Source of the DNA: Chloroflexota bacterium
Lineage (GTDB): Bacteria > Chloroflexota > Dehalococcoidia > SAR202 > GCA-002694895
Length of the DNA stretch: 12,838 nt
Assembly: GCA_002715665.1 (NCBI GenBank)
Contig: PAZO01000018.1
Location: 34,752-47,589, forward strand
Direction: 5' to 3'
Shown: one piece after another, positions 1 to 6,908 of the stretch
How the letters are laid out: every line of letters starts with the position of its first letter
Position numbering within the stretch: position 1 is the stretch's first letter
Made by a program: the position numbers and the translations under genes
Notes under the pieces: model-generated
Database searches by the model: none
What the model was told of the DNA's origin: nothing
What the model saw: the letters and a program-made list of their open reading frames with translations, nothing else

Positions 1-492
1 GACACAGGAACAGCATCTATGGCTCAAGGTTTAACTGCTATGAGTGCCGCAAGAGCTACAAAAACTGCAAAATCACTTAAAGAACTAGAATCAATAGCTA
101 AAGAAACAGCAAATAAAACTAAAGTCTTTGTAGCAATGGATACAATGGAATTTCTTAGACGAGGTGGTAGAATTGGAAGAGCAAAAGCTGCCCTTGGATC
201 TATTTTAAATTTAAAACCTATAATCACAACAGTTGATGGAGAAATTGTTCCACACAGTAGAGCAAGATCAATTAAAAAAGCTATAACATCGATGATAAAT
301 GATATGGGTGCTATTTCTAATATTTCAGAAATTGCGATTCTACATGGTAATGTACCGGATACTGCAGATGAAATAGTTAGTCAATTAAACGAAGATAATT
401 TAGATCATCCAATAACAGTTACAGGAATAGGACCTGTTGTAGGAACCCATGCTGGACCTGGTTGTGTAGCTATAGCATTTGTTAGTAAATAA
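1..492 (+). CDS. DegV family (FakB-like) fatty-acid-binding protein, C-terminal part
   Basis: The reading frame is open from base 1 (DTGTASMAQGL...), so the gene begins upstream of the window; the ATG at 19 is internal. About 163 of the usual ~280 residues are visible. The DegV signature is clear: EFLRRGGRIGRAKAALGS (visible residues about 50-67), then LNLKPII, a DGEI turn, an R-S-x-K-K-A-I helix and the C-terminal THAGPGCVAIAF strand. DegV/FakB proteins bind a fatty acid and, with the kinase FakA, present it as acyl-phosphate. Acyl-phosphate is the donor used by PlsX/PlsY, which may matter because a PlsY-like gene lies 4.5 kb away; that link is inference. The N-terminal ligand-binding half cannot be checked. 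The gene is convergent with the M19 dipeptidase, five bases apart. Family call sure; ligand unknown. Confidence 0.93.
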   Translation, partial: DTGTASMAQGLTAMSAARATKTAKSLKELESIAKETANKTKVFVAMDTMEFLRRGGRIGRAKAALGSILNLKPIITTVDGEIVPHSRARSIKKAITSMINDMGAISNISEIAILHGNVPDTADEIVSQLNEDNLDHPITVTGIGPVVGTHAGPGCVAIAFVSK

Positions 493-505
493 TATATCTA
501 TTTAC
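485..505. terminator. Possible bidirectional hairpin at convergent stop codons
   Basis: GTAAATA (485-491) and TATTTAC (499-505) are exact reverse complements around a 7-base loop, and the hairpin includes the stop codons of both convergent genes. The plus-strand side is followed by a T-rich run (CTACATTTTCTT). The stem has a single G-C pair, and the minus-strand side has no U-tract, so it is weak as an intrinsic terminator. It may simply reflect AT-rich sequence. Confidence 0.25.
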
Positions 506-1742
506 CTACATTTTCTTCCATAACTCTCATTGTATTTAAACCAAGTATTTTTTGTATGTCGCCGTCGGCATATCCTCTACGCATCAGTTCTTCTGTGATA
601 CTTGGAAATTTTGTACAATCTTCTAATCCAACAGGACCTTCTGGAATTCCGTCAAAATCAGAACCCAAGCCAACATGATCTATTCCTGCCACTTTAACAA
701 TGTGATCAATATGATCGACAACATCTGATAAGGTAGGTAATGGCAAATCTTTTCGTATAATATTGTATCTATTACGAATATTTTGTTTTTCTGAAGCTAG
801 GTATTCCGGCGATTTATCAAAATGTCCACTAGGGGATCGTTTTGCCATTCTTTCTAAATCATCAATTTCTTCCCACATCTGATTTTCCAAGTTTTCATTT
901 GCAACTCTCAGTTCTTCGCCAACAAAGCCTGGGTAGAAATTAACGCACACTACTCCACCATTTGTAGCAACTGCTTTGAGCATATCATCCTTCATGTTCC
1001 TAGGATGTTTGCATATTTCCCAAGAAGATGAATGTGATGCCATTAGTGGTTTGTTAACAACTTCCAGGGTATCCCAAAAAGTTTTGTCTGAAACATGGGA
1101 TACGTCCACTACCATACCCAATTTATTCATTTCTTTTACAACTTCTACTCCAAAAAGACTTAATCCATTATTTTTTGCAGCATCTGTTGAACTGTCAGCC
1201 CAATTGTTAGTATTAAAATGAGTAAGGGTAATATATCTAACTCCCAAATCCCAATATTGTCTTAATACAGCCAAGTTATCATTAATTGCATGACCGCCCT
1301 CAATACATGGAACAACGGCATGCTTGCCTTGTTTGACCATTTCTCTACAATCTTCAGCAGTTAATGCAAGCCCAATCTGTTCAGGATGCATCTTTTCAAA
1401 TCTCTTCAGTGCATCAATGAGAACTAAAGATCGATCGATAGTTTCTTTTTTTGCAATATATCCTGAATAAACAAAGCACGACCACCACTGTACACCTAGT
1501 CCTCCTTCAAAAATCCTTGGAAGATCTAAGTGCCCATCTTCTAATCTTTTAGATATATCAACTCCTTGATCCTCTATCGGGTGATGATCTCTTCCTCGAT
1601 CAGGATCATCATGAATTCCATGCGTATTATTTGTTGGATCTACCATCCTGCTAATAGTATCAGCATGAGTGTCTACAACTAGTGAATTAAAATGTAATTT
1701 TCTTGCTTTATCTTTTAAATCTTGTTCTTTATCGTTTGACAT
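498..1742 (-). CDS. Membrane dipeptidase family (peptidase M19) zinc hydrolase
   Basis: This 414-residue protein belongs to the renal dipeptidase family, binuclear zinc enzymes that cleave dipeptides, including some with D-residues. All expected metal ligands are visible: H26 and D28 (DTHAD), bridging E148 (EGGH), H216 (VDVSH), H237 (ASHSS, 21 residues on, as in human renal dipeptidase) and D362 (GSDFDG). R248 (HPRN) matches the substrate-binding arginine. No signal peptide or lipobox is present, so a cytoplasmic enzyme is likely. The protein is longer than classical members because of a charged helical insert at about 280-335. The start is fixed by TGGAG seven bases upstream. It lies 27 bases downstream of the molybdopterin subunit and is probably cotranscribed. 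Substrate unknown: related amidohydrolase activities on small amides are possible. Confidence 0.95.
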   Translation of the reverse strand: MSNDKEQDLKDKARKLHFNSLVVDTHADTISRMVDPTNNTHGIHDDPDRGRDHHPIEDQGVDISKRLEDGHLDLPRIFEGGLGVQWWSCFVYSGYIAKKETIDRSLVLIDALKRFEKMHPEQIGLALTAEDCREMVKQGKHAVVPCIEGGHAINDNLAVLRQYWDLGVRYITLTHFNTNNWADSSTDAAKNNGLSLFGVEVVKEMNKLGMVVDVSHVSDKTFWDTLEVVNKPLMASHSSSWEICKHPRNMKDDMLKAVATNGGVVCVNFYPGFVGEELRVANENLENQMWEEIDDLERMAKRSPSGHFDKSPEYLASEKQNIRNRYNIIRKDLPLPTLSDVVDHIDHIVKVAGIDHVGLGSDFDGIPEGPVGLEDCTKFPSITEELMRRGYADGDIQKILGLNTMRVMEENVGK

Positions 1743-1749
1743 AATATTA

Positions 1750-1754
1750 CTCCA
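1750..1754 (-). promoter_or_regulatory. Shine-Dalgarno of the M19 dipeptidase
   Basis: Read on the minus strand, TGGAG precedes the ATG at 1742 with a 7-base spacer. It decides the start and contrasts with the plus-strand genes here, which lack such a site. Confidence 0.75.
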
Positions 1755-1769
1755 AAAAAATTATTTATA

Positions 1770-4010
1770 TTAATTATCTAAGTTTGTTAATGACTCAGGG
1801 TTCATTGGCAGTTCATATACGCGTTTACCGATAGCATTATAAACTGCATGTGATATAGCTGCTAAAGGAGGAACTATATTGGATTCCCCTACTCCTTTCA
1901 CTCCAAATGGGTGGTTTGGATTATTAACCTCTATAATAATTGGATCAATCATTGGTAAATCTAAGGATGTAGGCATACGATAATCTAAAAAGCTGTTATT
2001 TTTCATTTCACCATCTACCATGAAGTATTCCTCATTCAAAGCCCATCCTATTCCTTGAGCAGTACCCCCTTGAATTTGTCCTTCCACATACCCTGGATGT
2101 ATAGCTCTTCCAACATCTTGGAAAGCACTAACTTTCAAGATTTCAATTTTACCTGTACCAGGATCCACTCTTAAATCAATAATATTTGCGGCATAAGATC
2201 CTTCTTGTCCTGCAGGATTAATATGAGATTTACCTGTAATTGGGCCACCAGTGTCTCCAAGAAGAGCAGCAATCTGTTTAAGGCTTAATTTTAATTCTGG
2301 ATCAGAAGAATGGAATAAAGTTCCTTCTTTATATTGAACGTTATCTTGAGGCGTATCCCAAATTAAAGCAGCTCTTTTGATTAATTGTGATTTGATATCA
2401 TTTGCTGTATGATAAGCTGCAAATCCAGTCTTGAATGCAACTCCGCTTCCTCCTGTTACAGATGTATAACCAATAGTGTCTGTATCACCAATCTGAGGAA
2501 TTACATTTTCGACAGGTATTTCTAAAACTTCAGCAAATTGTTGAGCGACAGCTGTTCTACTTCCACCAATATCAACTGATCCTTCTGTCAAAGAAAAATT
2601 ACCATCTGGTAACATATTAGAAATAACACTTGATATTCCTGCATTATTTCTACAGAATCCTAATGATATTCCTCTACCAACAAAATCGCCCTTTGGTAAA
2701 GGCATTTTATAATGGGGATGATTTTTTATACTTTGCATAACATCAATCGCTCCAATTGTGCCATTTATTACTCCATCAGCTCTTCTGGTACCTTTCCTAG
2801 CAGCATTTAAAATTCGTAAATCAACTGGATCTAAATTTACAACCTCAGCAATTTCATTCATCATACTTTCAACTGCAAACATGGCTATTGGAGAACCTGG
2901 TGCTCTGTATGCTGTAGTTTTAGGTTTATTGGTAACTATATCGTATCCATCAATATGAACATTTTCAATGTTATATGGAGAAAATATAGCAGAGGCAGCT
3001 CCACTTACAGGAGAACCTGGAAACGCACCTGCTTCTAATAGCATAATAGCTTTTGCTCCATTAATTTTACCTTTCGAGTCATACCCTAAGGTTATTTTTT
3101 GATAACTACCAGATGTAGGCCCTGTAGCTTCTAATACTTCAGATCTACTCATGGTCATCTTTACTGGGAAGCCAGATTTTTTTGATAGAACAGCAGCCAA
3201 AGGCTCTAGGTATGCTGACAATTTACCACCAAATCCTCCTCCAATTTCCATAGGTATCACAGTAATTTGAGATGCAGGTATTCCTAATACCATAGCTACT
3301 GAATCTCGAATTCCAAAATGTCCCTGGCTACTACACCATATGGTTAATCGATCATTAGGTCTCCACCAAGCAGTCCCATTCGTAGGTTCAATATATCCTT
3401 GATGAACAGTTTTGGTTCTAAATTCTCTTTCTAATATATGCTCAGAATTTTTAAGAGCATCATCTGCATCACCTAGTTTATAGACTTCAATAGTGCCAAT
3501 ATTAGTTCCATTTGGATTTGAATCATAGATATCTGATGTTTTTTCCCAATTTTCATGTATTATATCTGAATCCTTGCTAATTGCTTCTTCAACAGTAGAA
3601 GAGTGTTTTAAAATTTCATATTCAATTTTTACTAATCTCAAGAGTTCCTCAGCTTGATCTGGTGAATTAGAAGCTATTGCAAGTATTGGATGCCCTTTAT
3701 ATAAAACTTTTTCAGAAGCTAAAACGTTAGTTATTCTTACCTGGCCATATAAAGGATCTTTAGTAACTTCTGGAGCTGGGGCCAAATCTTTTGAAGTTAC
3801 AATAGCTTTACATTCAGGATGTTTTTTTAAATCACTCAAATCAATAGATTTTATACGTGCGTGAGGATGAGGACTTCGTAAAACTTTTCCATAAAGCATC
3901 CCTGGTAAATTCATATCAGCGCCATAAAGAGCTCTTCCCGTAACCTTGTCAGTACCATCATGTCGAATTGGTGATTTTCCTATAACTCTAAAATTCGTTT
4001 CAGTTGCCAT
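1770..4010 (-). CDS. Xanthine dehydrogenase/aldehyde oxidase family molybdopterin-binding (large) subunit
   Basis: This 746-residue protein is the catalytic Mo-pterin subunit of a xanthine dehydrogenase-family hydroxylase, which normally works with a [2Fe-2S] subunit and an FAD subunit. The N-terminal a/b hammerhead domain is at about 18-130 (IRHDGTDKVTGRALYGADM, LRSPHPHARI). The Mo-binding part shows HQGYIEP (203-209), QGHFGIRD, GGGFGGK (257-263), TAYRAPGSP (366-374), GQIQGGTAQGIG (644-655) and the catalytic glutamate E709 in GVGE. The active-site loop YRAPGSP is not the form I CO dehydrogenase loop (AYRCSFR), so CO oxidation is unlikely; the real substrate is unknown. No [2Fe-2S] or FAD domain is fused, and neither partner subunit is encoded in the window, which is unusual. 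Start set by TGGAGG four bases upstream. A weak internal promoter (TTGTAA 4063-4068, TAGTAT 4040-4045) is possible in the 67-base gap upstream. Confidence 0.95.
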   Translation of the reverse strand: MATETNFRVIGKSPIRHDGTDKVTGRALYGADMNLPGMLYGKVLRSPHPHARIKSIDLSDLKKHPECKAIVTSKDLAPAPEVTKDPLYGQVRITNVLASEKVLYKGHPILAIASNSPDQAEELLRLVKIEYEILKHSSTVEEAISKDSDIIHENWEKTSDIYDSNPNGTNIGTIEVYKLGDADDALKNSEHILEREFRTKTVHQGYIEPTNGTAWWRPNDRLTIWCSSQGHFGIRDSVAMVLGIPASQITVIPMEIGGGFGGKLSAYLEPLAAVLSKKSGFPVKMTMSRSEVLEATGPTSGSYQKITLGYDSKGKINGAKAIMLLEAGAFPGSPVSGAASAIFSPYNIENVHIDGYDIVTNKPKTTAYRAPGSPIAMFAVESMMNEIAEVVNLDPVDLRILNAARKGTRRADGVINGTIGAIDVMQSIKNHPHYKMPLPKGDFVGRGISLGFCRNNAGISSVISNMLPDGNFSLTEGSVDIGGSRTAVAQQFAEVLEIPVENVIPQIGDTDTIGYTSVTGGSGVAFKTGFAAYHTANDIKSQLIKRAALIWDTPQDNVQYKEGTLFHSSDPELKLSLKQIAALLGDTGGPITGKSHINPAGQEGSYAANIIDLRVDPGTGKIEILKVSAFQDVGRAIHPGYVEGQIQGGTAQGIGWALNEEYFMVDGEMKNNSFLDYRMPTSLDLPMIDPIIIEVNNPNHPFGVKGVGESNIVPPLAAISHAVYNAIGKRVYELPMNPESLTNLDN

Positions 4011-4014
4011 ATTG

Positions 4015-4020
4015 CCTCCA
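4015..4020 (-). promoter_or_regulatory. Strong Shine-Dalgarno of the molybdopterin subunit
   Basis: TGGAGG on the minus strand ends four bases before the ATG at 4010. It is the best ribosome binding site in the window and fixes the start, implying strong translation of this gene relative to its neighbours. Confidence 0.8.
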
Positions 4021-4077
4021 TATAAATCAGACTATAGTTATACTATTTTATTATGAGATAGATTACAACAAATTATT

Positions 4078-4956
4078 TTAGGAATAATTATTTAATAAGT
4101 CAAAAATTTGTTTAGACTGGGATTGTTCTTCTCCCACTTTAGCAATACTGTATCTCATACTTGTTCTTGCTAGCTCTATATAAAGAGGCAGGATATCTGG
4201 ATGTGAGGATTTCAAGGCTTCTAAATGCATCTTAATAGTTTTCACATCTCCTCTTACAAAAGGCCCAGCCATTGAATCAGGTATTCCTAATTTTAAAATA
4301 TTCTCACAACTATTTATCATCATTGGAATTAAAGCTTCGGAGCCTGTAGATTTGTCTAATCCTATTTTTTCCCATATATCAGAAATAGCTGAACCTAAGC
4401 CAAGTAACAAATTACCTGCCATTACTCCTGACAGATGATATAAAGCACGAAAATCAGAATTTACTTTTATGGGTTTACAATCTAAATCAGATAAAATTAC
4501 ATTAATGAATTCTAAAGATTTACTATCACCGTCGATTCCAAAAGTTACATCTTTCAAATTCTTACTTCCTAAATCCATATCAGAAAAGGGATATAATGGA
4601 TGCATACTTCCTGCAAAGGCTCCTTCTTGCTGAGGTTTTGCAAAAACGCTTAAATCAGTAACTCCAGAACAATGAATTACGATTTGATTTTCTCGCCAAA
4701 CTAATAATTCAGAAATTTCTTTGATACTTTTATCAGGTGTTGTAATAAAAATCGCATCACATTCATCAGACATTTCTTGATAATTATTTGCTATTGTAGA
4801 ATTAGTAAGCTTGGAAGCTAAATGTTCCGAAGAAGTGACGGATCTACTATATATTTTGTATATATTGTAACCCAAAGAATCTAGTGCTATTGCTATGGAC
4901 CCTCCAAGAGCACCTGCTCCAATAAATCCAATTCTGATTTTCTTATAATTTTTCAT
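4078..4956 (-). CDS. Rossmann-fold / DUF2520 domain protein (putative NAD(P)-dependent oxidoreductase)
   Basis: The protein has 292 residues from the chosen start. The N-terminal dinucleotide-binding fold has the glycine motif GFIGAGALG at residues 10-18, followed by a strand ending in YSRS, which suggests NADP preference. The middle carries IFITTPDKSI, IHCSGV and HPLYPF; the helical C-terminal half (LYHLSGVMAGNLLLGL...) is DUF2520. Relatives resemble ketopantoate and pyrroline-5-carboxylate reductases, but no reaction is established. The frame stays open to an ATG at 5037, but I start at 4956: the extra 27 residues lie ahead of the family's conserved start, and they cover a good minus-strand promoter (4993-5021). 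No clear Shine-Dalgarno. First gene of the minus-strand cluster, 67 bases before the molybdopterin subunit; a role with that enzyme is only inferred. Confidence 0.88.
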   Translation of the reverse strand: MKNYKKIRIGFIGAGALGGSIAIALDSLGYNIYKIYSRSVTSSEHLASKLTNSTIANNYQEMSDECDAIFITTPDKSIKEISELLVWRENQIVIHCSGVTDLSVFAKPQQEGAFAGSMHPLYPFSDMDLGSKNLKDVTFGIDGDSKSLEFINVILSDLDCKPIKVNSDFRALYHLSGVMAGNLLLGLGSAISDIWEKIGLDKSTGSEALIPMMINSCENILKLGIPDSMAGPFVRGDVKTIKMHLEALKSSHPDILPLYIELARTSMRYSIAKVGEEQSQSKQIFDLLNNYS

Positions 4957-4992
4957 TAACTTAGATTTACTTAAATAATTAACATAATTAAT

Positions 4993-5021
4993 TTTATAAC
5001 ATCTTAAGAAATTAATCGCAA
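4993..5021 (-). promoter_or_regulatory. Sigma70-like promoter of the DUF2520 / molybdenum subunit / dipeptidase cluster
   Basis: On the minus strand TTGCGA (5016-5021) is followed after exactly 17 bases by TATAAA (4993-4998), with a TG one base ahead (extended -10, TGTTATAAA). Transcription would start near 4986, giving a leader of about 30 bases before the ATG at 4956. This argues against the upstream ATG at 5037. Confidence 0.6.
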
Positions 5022-5028
5022 ACTTAGA

Positions 5029-5034
5029 TATAAT
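5029..5034 (+). promoter_or_regulatory. Consensus -10 placing plsY transcription start at its ATG
   Basis: A perfect TATAAT ends seven bases before the A of the plsY ATG (5041), exactly where transcription should start. The mRNA would therefore be leaderless. The -35 is poor (TTAAGA at 5004-5009, 19-base spacer). It overlaps the divergent promoter of the minus-strand cluster. Confidence 0.55.
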
Positions 5035-5040
5035 CATTTC

Positions 5041-5658
5041 ATGTTAGGCTTTAATATAGGAAATGCAGATATTGTTTACATAATAATTGTGTATGTATCC
5101 TCGGCTATACCATGGGCTTATTACATTGGAAAATTAAGACTCAATTCTGATATAAGAAACTATGGTGATAAAAACCCTGGCACAGTTAACGTTTTCAGAG
5201 CTGGCAGCATTACTTGGGGGTTTATTGCAAGTTTTTTTGAAATAACCAAATCTGGCCTACCAATTTACTTTTTCTTATCTAACTATTCAATTGATAATTT
5301 TACGATGATAATCTTTGTAATTGCTTCTTTGTTTGGACATGGTTTTTCACCATTTCTAAAATTTAAAGGCGGGAAATCTCTTGCTGTAACAGCGGGAACT
5401 TGGCTTGCAATCACAAAATTTGAAGCTTTTTATATTATTACACCTTGCTTAGCAATTATGAAATTAATACAAAAAAACGATGCAATAACTGTTACCGTAG
5501 CTTTTTCTTCATTAGGGATTTACTTATTATTGAGAAATCCGTCAAATTTTAGTACACATTCTTTATTAATTGGGATTTTATTTAATTTATTGTTTATAAT
5601 TTTTAAACATAGAAAGGAATATAAAAAGAAAATGGCATTTAGGTTCAAATTAAAATGA
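5041..5658 (+). CDS. plsY: PlsY-like glycerol-3-phosphate acyltransferase (divergent)
   Basis: A 205-residue polytopic membrane protein of the PlsY family, which moves an acyl group from acyl-phosphate to glycerol-3-phosphate to make lysophosphatidate at the inner membrane. The first membrane helix (about 10-30) contains SSAIPWAYYIGKL. Motif 1 is DIRNYGDKNPGTVNVFR (37-53), motif 2 is about FEITKSGLP (66-74), and motif 3 is GHGFSPFLKFKGGKS (99-113). Two usual residues differ: the motif-1 GSxN serine is Asp43, and GGKG in motif 3 reads GGKS. The acceptor or donor may therefore not be the standard one. There is no Shine-Dalgarno; the ATG sits where the promoter predicts the transcript begins. 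The stop overlaps the glycosyltransferase start (ATGA, 5655-5658), so the two are translationally coupled. The family call is firm; the use of the symbol is less so. Confidence 0.88.
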   Translation: MLGFNIGNADIVYIIIVYVSSAIPWAYYIGKLRLNSDIRNYGDKNPGTVNVFRAGSITWGFIASFFEITKSGLPIYFFLSNYSIDNFTMIIFVIASLFGHGFSPFLKFKGGKSLAVTAGTWLAITKFEAFYIITPCLAIMKLIQKNDAITVTVAFSSLGIYLLLRNPSNFSTHSLLIGILFNLLFIIFKHRKEYKKKMAFRFKLK

Positions 5659-6848
5659 CAGAAATATTTTTTGATCAAATATTTACAAAAGATAATTTCA
5701 TATATTGGTATATAGGACTAATTATCATAGCTCTTTTTAATGTTATAACTGGACTAACCAATTTTTTTTGGCTAAAAAAATTACCTAAGAATAAAATTAA
5801 TAGCAATTATTCATTACTTTCTATATTGGTACCAGCAAGAAATGAAGAAGATGTACTGGAAACTACAATAGAATCTATATTAAATCAAGAATACTTAAAT
5901 TTTGAACTTCTAATTTTAAATGACAATTCTACTGATAACACAAAAAACATTATTACAAAATATGAAAAAAAATATTCTAACGTACGTCTTATTGAAGGTG
6001 ATAAACTTCCAAAAGGATGGTTAGGTAAAAATTGGGCTTGCCATCAATTGTCAAAAAAAGCAAAAGGAGATTATTTGCTTTTTATGGATGCGGATACAAA
6101 AATTGACAAAAGAATATTAGCTGATACGTTAAATGTGTTACATAAAGACAATTCTGATTTATTGTCTTTAGTACCCAACAGAGAAACAATATTAATAGCT
6201 GATAATGCAATGAAAAAAATAATTTCATGGTTTATTGTTTGCTGGCTTCCAATGAAATTAGCATTAACATTGAATATGCCTTTTTTATCTGCAACATTCG
6301 GACAATTTATGCTTTTCAAAAAACAATCATTTATAAGTATTGGTGGTTTTGAAAGTATTAAAGATAATCCTGTTGACGACTTTCAGTTAGGAAGAAATAT
6401 TAAAAGAAAAAAATTGAAATGGAATTTATATGATGGCGAAAGAAGAATATCAACAAGAACTTATAACAATAATAAAGACTTTGTAAGCGGGTATTCTAAA
6501 AACATTTTTCCTGCTGTAGGTTATAGTATATCTATCTTTTTAAGTATTTTTACAATTTTGCTATCATTTGTACTTTTTTCCACCCTCCCAATTATTTTGT
6601 ACCTTATTGGAATGGAACAAAATAATGAATTTATAATTTTAAGTATTACTTTATTTACACTATTAGTTTTATCATGGTCAATTGTGACTTATAGATTTCA
6701 TTATTCTTTATCTACTCCACTTTCTTTTCCTTTATTAATTTCGTTGGTTATTTTACTGGCCGCAAGATCTTTTTCTGATAATTTGTTATTTAATTCAACT
6801 TGGAAAGACAGAAAATATAAAACTCCCAAAAATAAATTAAAAATCTAA
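5655..6848 (+). CDS. Membrane family-2 glycosyltransferase, CruC/CrtQ-like
   Basis: A 397-residue GT-A glycosyltransferase held in the membrane by one N-terminal helix (about 15-38) and three or four C-terminal ones (about 290-318, 326-345, 355-372). The catalytic domain shows SILVPARNEE (56-65), LNDNSTDNT (88-96), GWLGKNWAC (121-129), the metal-binding DAD (145-147) and DDFQLGR (241-247), the equivalent of the catalytic-base EDxxLGxR motif. The GWLGK-AC arrangement is typical of enzymes that glycosylate carotenoids or other isoprenoid and lipid acceptors (CruC, CrtQ, HpnB types). It overlaps the PlsY-like gene by four bases, which suggests glycosylation and acylation of one lipid product. 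No carotenoid or hopanoid synthesis gene is in the window, so the acceptor is unknown. Fold and class are sure; pathway is inferred. Confidence 0.88.
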   Translation: MTEIFFDQIFTKDNFIYWYIGLIIIALFNVITGLTNFFWLKKLPKNKINSNYSLLSILVPARNEEDVLETTIESILNQEYLNFELLILNDNSTDNTKNIITKYEKKYSNVRLIEGDKLPKGWLGKNWACHQLSKKAKGDYLLFMDADTKIDKRILADTLNVLHKDNSDLLSLVPNRETILIADNAMKKIISWFIVCWLPMKLALTLNMPFLSATFGQFMLFKKQSFISIGGFESIKDNPVDDFQLGRNIKRKKLKWNLYDGERRISTRTYNNNKDFVSGYSKNIFPAVGYSISIFLSIFTILLSFVLFSTLPIILYLIGMEQNNEFIILSITLFTLLVLSWSIVTYRFHYSLSTPLSFPLLISLVILLAARSFSDNLLFNSTWKDRKYKTPKNKLKI

Positions 6849-6862
6849 CTCCCTTGTTAGAT
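6843..6862. repeat. Inverted repeat over the recA -35: candidate operator
   Basis: ATCTAAC (6843-6849) and GTTAGAT (6856-6862) form a perfect 7-base inverted repeat with a 6-base spacer, covering the glycosyltransferase stop and the recA -35. GTTAG recurs at 6875-6879 and CTAAC at 6898-6902, both before the recA ATG. No U-tract follows, so it is not a good terminator. A repressor site, possibly LexA, is the inferred role. Confidence 0.4.
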
Positions 6863-6882
6863 CAATGATAAAATGTTAGAAT
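6854..6882 (+). promoter_or_regulatory. recA promoter, sigma70-like with extended -10
   Basis: TTGTTA (6854-6859), a 17-base spacer, then TAGAAT (6877-6882) preceded by TGT. The start of transcription should be near 6889, leaving about 20 leader bases with no Shine-Dalgarno. A second possible -10, TATATT (6891-6896), would leave only about six. Confidence 0.6.
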
Positions 6883-6908
6883 TCAATAATTATATTACTA
6901 ACTAAATA

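Noticed and set aside
24..227. Open frame on the minus strand inside the DegV gene
   Set aside because: Shadow of the DegV frame, with no recognisable domain and no ribosome site.
976..1221. Plus-strand frame inside the M19 dipeptidase
   Set aside because: Lies over the zinc-ligand region of a firm gene, and shows no domain or start signal of its own.
1770..4010. Aerobic CO dehydrogenase large subunit (CoxL)
   Set aside because: The active-site loop is TAYRAPGSP, not the form I AYRCSFR loop, and coxM/coxS are not adjacent.
4957..5037. N-terminal extension of the DUF2520 protein to the ATG at 5037
   Set aside because: The added 27 residues precede the Rossmann motif without family resemblance, and they contain the best promoter for this gene; 4956 is the better start.
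6843..6862. Hairpin after the glycosyltransferase as a terminator
   Set aside because: Seven-base stem with few G-C pairs and no U-tract; its position over the recA -35 fits an operator better.
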